Made by a program: the position numbers and the translations under genes. Under the pieces are notes generated by a model. The model was not told the DNA's origin, did no database searches, and worked only from the letters and a program-made list of their open reading frames with translations. Source: Acidobacteriota bacterium (GTDB lineage: Bacteria; Acidobacteriota; Terriglobia; Bryobacterales; Bryobacteraceae). Taken from it: 64,000 bases of DNA. Location of the stretch: assembly GCA_947470805.1 (NCBI GenBank), contig CANIVU010000019.1:24774-88773 (forward strand), read 5' to 3'. Shown here one piece after another: positions 15,753-23,708 of the stretch. Numbering within the stretch: position 1 is the stretch's first letter; the number at the start of each line of letters is the position of its first letter.

Positions 15753-18283
15753 ATGGCGATCGATGTGGCAGGGCTATGGGAGCCGGACCCGGCGGGCCGG
15801 CGATTCGCGGTGGGCGATCTGGTGGGTGGACGCTACCGGATTGAACGCTTCATTGGCGCCGGCGGGATGGGCGAGGTGTATGGGGCCAGGGACGAGCGGC
15901 TGGACGTCTATGTTGCGCTGAAGACGCTGCGGGGGGCGTTGGCGCGGGACGAGCAGGCGCTGGACGCGTTTCGGCGGGAGTTGCTGGTGCTGCGGCGGGT
16001 GACACACCCGAACGTTTGCCGGGTGTTTGATTACGGGGTGGAGGGAGAGTCGGCTTACTTCCGATGGAGTGCGTGGAGGGGGAGAGCTTGCGGGAGCGGT
16101 TGACGCGGCTGGGGCCGTATACGCCGGAGGCCGCGATGGGGCTGGTGCGGCAGTTGGCGGCGGGACTGGCGGCGGCGCACGATTTGGGAATTGTGCATCG
16201 GGATTTCAAGTCGGCCAACATTCTATTGGACGGGGCGGGGCGGGCGGTGATTACCGATTTCGGGCTGGCGCGGAACGTGTGGTCCGAGCAGGCCGGGCCG
16301 CAGATCGGACTGGGTACGCCAACCTACATGGCGCCGGAGCAGATGGAGGAGCGGCCGGCGGGGCCGCGGGCGGACCTGTATTCGTTTGGGGTGGTGCTGT
16401 ATGAGCTGGTGACCGGGTTGGTGCCCTGGACGGGGGCGACACCGGTGGAGATTGCGCTGCGGAAGATCCGGAAGCTCCCGCCGGCGCCGAGCACACTGAA
16501 GAAGGGCTTGCCGCGGCGGTGGAACGAAGTTGTTCTGCGGTGCCTGGCTTACGAGCCGGAGGACCGCTACGGCGGGGCGATGGAGATCGTCGCGGCGTTG
16601 GAGCCGGCGCGGCTGGGGCGGCGGTCTGTATTGGCGGGCGTGGCAGCGGTGGCGCTGGCAGTGGCGGGATTCCTGGGTTGGCGGTGGTGGGAGGCGCGGC
16701 CGAACACTTCGGAGGCGGCGGTGGCGGCGATGCGGGCGGGGGCGTGGCACCGGGCCGAGGGGTTGTTGCGGCGGGAGACGACGACGGACGCACGGGCGCG
16801 GCTGGCGGAGACATTGCTCGAGCTCGACCGGGTGGAGGAGGCCAAGGACATCGTGCTGGCGCTGCCTGGGACGCCACGGGCGGAGGCGACGAAACTGCTG
16901 GCGCAGCGAAGGTTTGCCGATGCCGCGCGGGCGTTCGCGGCGTTGCCGGATGGGCGTGTGGACGGGTGCCGTGTCTTGGGGAAGACGGACGCGGATCGGG
17001 CCTTGCTGTGCTGGGACGCGGTGCTGCGAGAGGCGCCGGAGAACGGGCCGGCGTGGCTGCAGAGCGGGTTACTGGTGGCACGGCAGCGGAAGGTGGCGCC
17101 GGCGCTGGAGCGCTTGGGACGGGCGGAGACGATCTTCCGGGCGGCGGGTGAAGTGGAGGGGATTGCCGAGGCACGGTTGGGGCGGGCGGCGGCGTTGCAG
17201 CACGAGAAGAACTGGGGGGACTCGCGGCGGGCGTTGGCGGAGGCGTTGGAACTGGCCCGGGCAGCGCGGCTGGATTATACGGCGGCCAGGTTGCAGTTTG
17301 CGTTGGCGCGGAATGCGATTTTCGCCGGGGATATGGCGGAAGCCCGGGCGCGGGCGGAGGCGGGCGGGGCGTTGGCGAAAGAGAAGGGCTTTGCGTTTTT
17401 GGCGGCGCAGGGGAGAAATGACCTCGGTTCTCTGCTGCTTGCGCAATACAAGTTAGAGGAGGCTCGCGGCGAGTTTACGATGGCCCGTTTGTGCGCAAAA
17501 GACGCGCGGAGCGCGGCGCAGGAGGCTCGGGCGGAGCTATCGCTGGCCTCTGTGGCGATGCGGCAGAAGCGGCAGGCCGAGGCACTGCCGTTGATTCGCG
17601 CGGGGCTGGCCTATTACGAGCGGGGCGGGTATCGGGACCAGACGTTGAGCGCCAAATTTTTGCTGGTGGACGCGTTGACGGACACGGGGGAACTGGCCGA
17701 GGCGCGGCGGATTTTGGCGGCGTTGCGCGGCGACGCGTCGTTGGCGAGTGACCATGTGGCGCAGACGCGGATTCTGGAGCGGGAACGGATTTTTGCGCTG
17801 TGGGCGAGGGATTTTGCCGATGCGCGGCGGATTCAGCAGTCGCTGATAGGTCTATATGGGCGGAGCGGTGAGGGGCAATCGCTGGCGTATGCGTGGGTGA
17901 ACCTGGCGGAGGTGGAGTGCCGGGATGGGAAGCCTTGGGAAACGGCCCTGGGGCGAGGGCGGAGCCTGGCGCAGATGAAGGGGGCGGAGGCGGTGTTGGA
18001 ACGGGCGTTTTTGGTGGAGGCGGGGTGTGCTTTGGCGGGCGGGCGGGGGGAGGCGGCGGCGCGGGCAGGGCGGGCGGCGTTGGCGTTTGGGTTTGGGAAT
18101 CCGTCGCGGGATGCGTTGGCGTGGAGCGCGGTGGGCGGGCGCGCGGGGTGTGAGAAGGCTGTAGGGTTGGCGCGGGAGTTGGACGTGCGGGCGCAGGTGT
18201 TGGAGCGGTGTGTGGGGGTGGATGGGAAGTGGGCGGGGGAGCGGGCGGAATTGGAACAAAAATTGAGAGGAGAGATCCGATGA
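15753..18283 (+). pseudogene. Ser/Thr protein kinase with transmembrane segment and TPR-like tail, frameshifted
   Basis: Two frames together make one kinase. The first (15753 to about 16060) has the Gly loop GAGGMGEVYGARD, VALKTLR, and ends in ESAYF. The second opens with MECVEGESLRERL and has HRDFKSANILLD, DFGLARN, a GTPTYMAPEQM segment and the later DLYSFGVVLYELVTG lobe. One base appears to be missing near 16060, between the codons for AYF and MEC. All catalytic residues survive on the two halves. A membrane segment (SVLAGVAAVALAVAGFLGW) lies near 16620-16680, followed by an Ala/Arg-rich TPR-like repeat domain. A TATACT hexamer at 15734 fits a -10 element. Either sequencing error or true inactivation. 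Confidence 0.75.
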
Positions 18284-19143
18284 GGATTGTATTGGGATTG
18301 GCTGTGGGAGTGGGAATGGCGTGGGGGCAGGCGGGAAGCGGGGCGACGCCACACTGCGAACAGGCTGGCGGGATGAGCTTTCAGAGCAACCACGAGGTGC
18401 CGATTATTGTCGAGGACGGCTCCATCCGGTTACGGGCCTATCGCAGCCACTTTGATGTGGGCATCCTGAACCGGATTGTACCGCCGCCGAATACAAAGGT
18501 GATTCCGTTGGCGACGCAGGCTACGGGATTGAGCCGGGTAGGCGCGTGGCACACACATGATGGCGATCATGTGCTGCAGGTGGCCGTGTCTGTAGCCAAC
18601 GTGAGAGGGCCCAGCGGTGGCCCCGGCGGGGCGACGGCGCTGTTCCGGACGCAACTTCACCAGTTCACGATGTTCGGGACCGACAAAGTGGAACTGCTGT
18701 TGGAGCGGGACGGAACGCCGAAAGATTCTGTATGGCTGAGCAAAGAGGATGACCCATTGTTGTCTTCAGCCTGCCATCCGACGGCGAACAAGCCCGGGGA
18801 CAAGAAGGCGTGGGTGATGCGCGGGACAGGGGTGGTGAAGAAGCCGACGGTTTTCATCGCCGACACAGCCGAGTATGCCAATTTGGAGTATGTCGATACA
18901 GTTACGCAGCAACAGGGGATTCTGCGCCTGCGCGGAGTAAAGGTTTGGACAGCGGATCCGGCAACCAATACGGCTGCGATTGTCAAAGCGGAGTTTAAAC
19001 TTGGCAATGGGTGCGCATCGGTGCAGGTGTGTCCGAATGATAAGGCCGGAAGACCGGTGTGTCTGGCGATGAATCCACCATGCAGTTTGCAGATGCGAAA
19101 GGCAACACCCATCGATCCGGGACAGATGCAGTTGAGTCGATAG
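18280..19143 (+). CDS. Secreted protein of unknown function
   Basis: 287 residues with a signal peptide (MRIVLGLAVGVGMAWGQ). The body has strands but no motif that I recognise; Cys residues near the N-terminus, the middle and the C-terminus (VQVCPNDKAGRPVC, MNPPCSLQM) could form disulfides. The ATG overlaps the kinase stop (ATGA), so the two are co-transcribed and this protein may be linked to the kinase pathway. Its stop abuts that of the convergent recX gene. Confidence 0.65.
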   Translation: MRIVLGLAVGVGMAWGQAGSGATPHCEQAGGMSFQSNHEVPIIVEDGSIRLRAYRSHFDVGILNRIVPPPNTKVIPLATQATGLSRVGAWHTHDGDHVLQVAVSVANVRGPSGGPGGATALFRTQLHQFTMFGTDKVELLLERDGTPKDSVWLSKEDDPLLSSACHPTANKPGDKKAWVMRGTGVVKKPTVFIADTAEYANLEYVDTVTQQQGILRLRGVKVWTADPATNTAAIVKAEFKLGNGCASVQVCPNDKAGRPVCLAMNPPCSLQMRKATPIDPGQMQLSR

Positions 19144-19668
19144 CTAGTCTTCGGGCTCGTCCTCGAGCGAGTCGGCATCGGCGGAGAACTGTCGCAGGGC
19201 TTTGACGGCGGCATTGGAACTGAAGCCGTTGTAGCGGAGTTTGCGGTAGGCCGATTGGAGATGTTTGGGGTCGCGGAGGTGTTCGGCGGGGTCGGGCATG
19301 CGGAGCTTTCGTTTGAGGAAGGCGACGGCGTGGTCGACCTCGTCGACGTCCTGGTAGGCGGTGGTGACGGCCGCTTCTGCGACCAGACGCGGCACCTGAC
19401 GGTTGGCCAGTTCGCGGAGGACGCGGGCTTTGCCGAAGCCGGAGCCGTCGCGGCGGGCGGTGGAGTAGGAGTCGGCAAAGACGCGGTCGTTGAGGACGTG
19501 GGCCTGCTTGAGGCGGGAGAGAACGTCGTCGACATCGGCGGGGAGGACGGCGCGGGCGGCGAGCTTCTTCTGGAGTTCGCCGATGGTGAGGGCGCGGCCG
19601 CTGAGCAGGCGCGCGGCGTAGTTCCAGAGAGCGTCATTATCCAATTTCTTCGGAACACGCGGAGTCAT
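19144..19668 (-). CDS. recX: RecX-family regulatory protein
   Basis: 174 residues from the ATG at 19668 (MTPRVPKKLDNDALWNYAAR). It shows the three-helix repeats of RecX: ALTIGELQKKLAAR, VLNDRVFADSYSTARRDGSG with FGKARVLRELANRQV, and YRKLRYNGFSSNAAVKALRQ. RecX binds RecA filaments and limits recombination. No recA lies next to it here. A longer frame to 19785 exists but its sequence is not RecX-like and crosses the divergent promoter region. Confidence 0.85.
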   Translation of the reverse strand: MTPRVPKKLDNDALWNYAARLLSGRALTIGELQKKLAARAVLPADVDDVLSRLKQAHVLNDRVFADSYSTARRDGSGFGKARVLRELANRQVPRLVAEAAVTTAYQDVDEVDHAVAFLKRKLRMPDPAEHLRDPKHLQSAYRKLRYNGFSSNAAVKALRQFSADADSLEDEPED

Positions 19669-19771
19669 GCATTGATTGTGGCAACGCAAGGGGCGGCGGG
19701 CAACATCTAATGGGTGTAACACGCAGGAGTAGTACGCTTTGCGATGTACACTAGAATCGAGGTAACTGAAG

Positions 19772-20077
19772 ATGGATGAAGACAAGCGGATCTCCTATTT
19801 CTGCCTGGGCCTGGGCATTGGCGTGGCCGTTGGCATTTTGTTCGCACCGAAGTCGGGCGAGGAGACGCGCCAGTTGCTGCGCTCCAAAGCCGACGAGAGC
19901 AAAGACTTTTTGAAGCAGAAATCGGTGGAATTGAAGGATTCCGCGGTGGAACTTGCCGATAAGAGCAAGTTGGCGCTGCAACGGCAGAAAGAACAGCTGG
20001 CCGCGGCGGTGGACGCCGGACGCCAGGCCTACAAAGAATCGATCACGACCGACGCCGACGACGAAGCCGGCGCGTAA
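19772..20077 (+). CDS. YtxH-domain protein
   Basis: 101 residues: an N-terminal membrane helix (YFCLGLGIGVAVGILFAP) directly followed by KSGEETRQLLRSKADE, the YtxH pattern, then an amphipathic Lys/Glu/Ala-rich coiled coil. Family function is unclear; often stress-linked in other bacteria. Thirty-two bases upstream of the next membrane coiled-coil gene, probably co-transcribed. Confidence 0.75.
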   Translation: MDEDKRISYFCLGLGIGVAVGILFAPKSGEETRQLLRSKADESKDFLKQKSVELKDSAVELADKSKLALQRQKEQLAAAVDAGRQAYKESITTDADDEAGA

Positions 20078-20109
20078 GGAAAGCACCGCTCCGCGGGAAG
20101 GTTGAACGG

Positions 20110-20616
20110 ATGAACGCAGACACCACTCTTATTCTCCTTACAGTATTTGTTGCGATTACGGCGATTTCCTTCGCCGCGCAGGCGCTGACCATGATGCGGC
20201 TGGCGCAGACGACCAAGGAGATGAAGGAGCGCGTCGACGCCTTCCTTCCCAAAGCGGAAAAACTGATTCAGACCGCCGAAACCACGCTGACCGAGAGCAA
20301 GGCGCAGATCAACGAGATCACGGTGCGGGCCAACGAGATTCTGCAGATTACGCAGACGCAGATGGCGCGCGTGGACGACCTGATGGCCGATGCGTCGATG
20401 CGGGCGAAGGTGCAGATGGACCGGGCCGAAACGGTGCTGGAAAACACGCTGACGCGGGTGAACGACACGGTCAACACGGTGCACGGCACCATCCTGCGGC
20501 CGATCCGCGAGATCACTGGCGTCGCGGCCGGGGTGAAGGCGGCGGTTGGCCATTTATTGAAGGGCGCTCCGGCGAATGTCGCACAAGTCACTACTGACGA
20601 GGAGATGTTTATTTAG
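20110..20616 (+). CDS. Membrane-anchored coiled-coil protein (DUF948-like)
   Basis: 168 residues: a membrane helix (ILLTVFVAITAISFAAQALT) followed by a long helix with heptads (MKERVDAFLPKAEKLIQTAE, VDDLMADASMRAKVQMDRAE) and a Gly/Ala-rich end (ITGVAAGVKAAVGHLLKG). This is the build of DUF948-type proteins that often follow YtxH genes. Function unknown. Its last 41 bases overlap the start of the peptidase gene. Confidence 0.65.
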   Translation: MNADTTLILLTVFVAITAISFAAQALTMMRLAQTTKEMKERVDAFLPKAEKLIQTAETTLTESKAQINEITVRANEILQITQTQMARVDDLMADASMRAKVQMDRAETVLENTLTRVNDTVNTVHGTILRPIREITGVAAGVKAAVGHLLKGAPANVAQVTTDEEMFI

Positions 20617-23032
20617 CCTGCCGCTGGCGGCTACGGCCGCGGCGCAGCCGGCAACGCCCCTGATTCCCGCCGTCGCGGTGGCCGCGGCGCTGAAGGACCT
20701 CACCTTCGACGCCGCCCAGTGCTGGCGGGTGCGGGACTTCGCATTGGTGCGCGAAGACGTCAAGCTGTACCTTACCGATGGTTTCGTGGTGTTCTCGCGC
20801 CCGGTGGCCGGGGCGCCTCTGGCAGCGTTGTTCTGGGCGGAAGTCGAAGGTGGCGATGGAGAAGTGATCGTGCTGCCGCCGACGGCGGGCGAACGGCAAT
20901 CGCTGGCGAGGTTCACTGAATCGCCCAACTTGAACGAGCATTTCCGTTCCGCGGTGATGATCTTTACCGACGGCACGGCGGCGGAGATCGCGGCGCATTT
21001 GAAGGAGTCGGCGGCGAAGGCGGCGCCGGAGATGGGCGCGTTGTTGGCCGATCAATACTCGGCCACGCTGCGCAATCTGACGACGAGTTTCGAGACGCGA
21101 ATCATTCAGGACGTAGCCGGCAAGGTGGCGCCACAGGCGGGCCTGTTCTTTGCCGCGCTGGCAGGGGCGACGCACGGAAATTTCGATGTCGTCTACGATC
21201 CGCAGGCGATGGATCAGGTGGTGCTGGCGCAGTTGCAGAGCCGCGACAACCGGTCCTACTACAACGTCTGGACCAGCTTCCCTTCGCGACGCGTGCGGAA
21301 GGACCCGGCGATGGAGCCGCCCTTGCGGGAGTTCGCCATTGAGCATGTAGGGATTGTGGCGACTCTGGGTGCCGAACTGCGTCTGACGGCCACGGTGACC
21401 TTGCGCATCCGTGTGCCGGAGCAGGATCGACTGCGGCGGGAACGGAATACCCTGGCGTTCGATATCTCCCGGCGGATGCGGGTGCGATCGGTCAAGGTGG
21501 ACGGCGCCGAGGCGCAGGTGGTGCAGCGGGAGAGCCTGCGGTCGACACTGCTGCGTGGGAATGAAAACGAAGTCTTCCTGGTGGCGATGGACAAGGCGAT
21601 CGCCCCGGGGGAGCACACGATAGTGTTTGAGCAGGAGGGCGCGGTCATCCTGCCGGCGGGGAACGGTGTCTACTTCGTCAGCGCGCGCGGCACCTGGTAC
21701 CCGCACCACGGGCTGCAGTTCGCTACCTATGATTTGACGTTCAAGTGCCCTCGCCTGCTGGGGCTGGTGGCGACGGGCGAACTGGTGGAGGAACGGGACG
21801 AAGGAGAGTTCCACGTCACGCGGCGGCGGAGCACCGTGCCGTTGCGAATCGCCGGGTTCAACCTGGGCGAGTACAAACGGTCGAACGCCACGCGCGGCGG
21901 ATTGACCGTCGAAGTGTACGCGAACAAAATGGCGGAGACGGGCCTCGCCGTGGCACGCCGCGACCCGATGATGCCGCCCGCCATGCCGTCGGGGCGCCCC
22001 AACCGCCAGCCGAATATGCAGGCGCCGATGGTGATTACACCGACGCCGATCGACCCGGCCAGCCAGATCACCGCGCTCGCCGCCGAGGTGGCCGAGGCCT
22101 TCGAATTCCTGGCCTCCCGCTTCGGCCCGCCACCGCTGAAGACGCTGGCCGTGTCGCCCATTCCGGGCGCGTTCGGACAAGGATTCCCAGGGCTGATCTA
22201 TCTATCGACGCTCGCCTACCTGCCGCCCCGGGACCGGCCGCAGTTTGCCAATCAGGGCATGCAACAGATGTTCTTCTCCGATATCCTGGTGGCGCACGAA
22301 GTGGCGCATCAGTGGTGGGGGAACACCGTTACCACGGCCGGCTACCGGGACGAGTGGATGATGGAGGCGCTGGCCAACTACTCGGCGCTGCTGCTGCTCG
22401 AACGGAAGCGGGGCGCGCGGGTAGTGGAAGAGGTATTGGAAAGATACCGGGATCAGCTGTTGGACAAGGGCGTGAACGGCAAGCCGATCGACGCCGCGGG
22501 ACCGATTCTAATGGGGGCACGGCTGGAGACGTCCGAGACGCCGGAGGCCCACCGCGCCATCATGTACGAAAAGGGCACGTGGATCATTCACATGCTGCGG
22601 CGGCGGTTAGGGGATGCGGCCTTCTTCGCGATGCTGAAGGATCTGCACACGCAGTTTATGCGGGCCCGCGTGACGACATCGGACCTGCGAAAACTGACCG
22701 CGAAGCATCTGCCCAAAGGCGGGCCGGACGCGACGTTGGAACAGCTGTTCGGCGCCTACGCGGAGTCGACCGGGATCCCGGCGTTGAAGCTGCAGACCAA
22801 ACAGCGACGGACGGGAAATGGAGTGGTGGTGACGGCCGAGTTGGAGCAGAGCGGCGTGGGAGAGGACTTCTCGATCGACGTGCCGGTCGAACTGGACTTC
22901 GGGCGGGGGAAGGCGGAAGTGCGTTGGATCCGGACGGACGGGGAGCGGACACAAGCCGAATGGACGTTGCCCGCGGCGCCGGTGCGGGTGTCGCTCGACC
23001 CGCGGAATTCTCTGCTCGCCGTTAAGCGGTAA
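20576..23032 (+). CDS. Exported M1-family (gluzincin) metallopeptidase
   Basis: 818 residues. The N-terminus (SLLTRRCLFSLPLAATAAAQ) looks like a signal with twin Arg. The zinc site HEVAHQWWG near residue 574 is followed by x18 and E in the stretch RDEWMMEALANYSALL, giving HExxH-x18-E as in M1 aminopeptidases. The usual GxMEN exopeptidase motif is not evident; in its place before the zinc site I read FPGLIYLSTLAYLP, so activity could differ from that of classical aminopeptidases. A long N-terminal beta region (about 200-470) fits the M1 saddle domain. Expected to act in the periplasm on peptides. Confidence 0.85.
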   Translation: MSHKSLLTRRCLFSLPLAATAAAQPATPLIPAVAVAAALKDLTFDAAQCWRVRDFALVREDVKLYLTDGFVVFSRPVAGAPLAALFWAEVEGGDGEVIVLPPTAGERQSLARFTESPNLNEHFRSAVMIFTDGTAAEIAAHLKESAAKAAPEMGALLADQYSATLRNLTTSFETRIIQDVAGKVAPQAGLFFAALAGATHGNFDVVYDPQAMDQVVLAQLQSRDNRSYYNVWTSFPSRRVRKDPAMEPPLREFAIEHVGIVATLGAELRLTATVTLRIRVPEQDRLRRERNTLAFDISRRMRVRSVKVDGAEAQVVQRESLRSTLLRGNENEVFLVAMDKAIAPGEHTIVFEQEGAVILPAGNGVYFVSARGTWYPHHGLQFATYDLTFKCPRLLGLVATGELVEERDEGEFHVTRRRSTVPLRIAGFNLGEYKRSNATRGGLTVEVYANKMAETGLAVARRDPMMPPAMPSGRPNRQPNMQAPMVITPTPIDPASQITALAAEVAEAFEFLASRFGPPPLKTLAVSPIPGAFGQGFPGLIYLSTLAYLPPRDRPQFANQGMQQMFFSDILVAHEVAHQWWGNTVTTAGYRDEWMMEALANYSALLLLERKRGARVVEEVLERYRDQLLDKGVNGKPIDAAGPILMGARLETSETPEAHRAIMYEKGTWIIHMLRRRLGDAAFFAMLKDLHTQFMRARVTTSDLRKLTAKHLPKGGPDATLEQLFGAYAESTGIPALKLQTKQRRTGNGVVVTAELEQSGVGEDFSIDVPVELDFGRGKAEVRWIRTDGERTQAEWTLPAAPVRVSLDPRNSLLAVKR

Positions 23033-23038
23033 ATCAGT

Positions 23039-23081
23039 TCTGGACGCCACACGCCGCGCGGGAACGGATGCGGCGTCCAGA
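23039..23081 (+). terminator. Hairpin after the M1 peptidase gene
   Basis: TCTGGACGCC pairs perfectly with GGCGTCCAGA across a 23-nt loop that can itself fold. It lies 7 bp past the stop codon. The tail after it is pyrimidine-rich (TCTCTCTCC) rather than a T run, so a plain intrinsic terminator is not certain. Confidence 0.5.
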
Positions 23082-23215
23082 TCTCTCTCCATCATCCGCA
23101 GCCTGTAGAAAGGCTCCGGCCGGAGTAGTTAAACGGTGCGCCACTGCAAAAGGAATCCGTACAATTGCAGCCCGGAGCACTCAGTATGCATTTGCTCGAT
23201 GGTACAAAGGTTCGG

Positions 23216-23241
23216 AAACATTTTCAATAGGAAATGTTTTT
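23216..23241. terminator. AT-rich hairpin abutting the PilZ gene stop
   Basis: AAACATTT and AAATGTTT flank an 8-nt loop, followed by T residues on the plus strand. It touches the PilZ stop codon, so it may end readthrough from the peptidase side and shield the 3-prime end of the PilZ mRNA. Confidence 0.4.
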
Positions 23242-23539
23242 ATGGTTGTTCGGGGAGCGGCAGACGGAGGCCGCCGAGAAACTCAAGCCCTGTGGCGTAG
23301 CCGCGGGGGGTTGGGTTCTGATAGCGGATCGTGGCGCTGCCGGAGTGAACCGGGGATAGCCGGAGCGAGATCAGTGTTCGGGCGGGGCAGCGGAAGTGAA
23401 GAACAAGGCGGCAGCCGGAAACGCTTACGTCGTGGATGGGCACGATCTCGAAGCGGTCGCGGCCTTCTTCATCGATGTAGCTCACCTGTACTTGTTTGAG
23501 GACATTCAATCGGGATGCTTGGCGCTTTTCCTTGGGCAT
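23240..23539 (-). CDS. PilZ-domain protein
   Basis: 99 residues forming little more than one PilZ domain: basic N-terminus with EKRQASRLNV in place of the RxxxR switch, then HDVSVSGCRLVLHF (the D.S..G motif) and a late YATGLEFLGG strand. PilZ domains bind cyclic di-GMP. Here the N-terminal Arg spacing (R.ASR) is close to but not the consensus, so binding is likely but not sure. It stands divergent from cheA, suggesting a link between c-di-GMP and this chemosensory pathway. Confidence 0.7.
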   Translation of the reverse strand: MPKEKRQASRLNVLKQVQVSYIDEEGRDRFEIVPIHDVSVSGCRLVLHFRCPARTLISLRLSPVHSGSATIRYQNPTPRGYATGLEFLGGLRLPLPEQP

Positions 23540-23573
23540 TGCAGATCAGTATGGGAAACCAATTGACTCGGAT

Positions 23574-23635
23574 CAATCCTCCCCCTCGTGGGGGCCCTGA
23601 GCGCCAACTAGGGACAATCCTCCCCGTTTGGGGGC
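23574..23635. repeat. Two direct copies of a CAATCCTCCCC hairpin upstream of cheA
   Basis: CAATCCTCCCC begins at 23574 and again at 23615, 41 bp apart. In each copy the C run is followed 4 or 5 bases later by GGGGG, so each can form a small hairpin. They lie in the 169-bp space between the divergent PilZ and cheA genes, where control sites for both are expected. Confidence 0.5.
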
Positions 23636-23708
23636 ATTGGATACCCCCGCTTTCTCTATTGCCTGTGGCTGTATCAGTCGAAAGAGTGCATGTAGGTGGA
23701 GCACTCAA

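Noticed and set aside
20609..22180. Long open frame opposite the M1 peptidase
   Set aside because: Composition is Arg/Gln/His-heavy and no motif is seen; the plus-strand gene explains the open frame in high-GC DNA.
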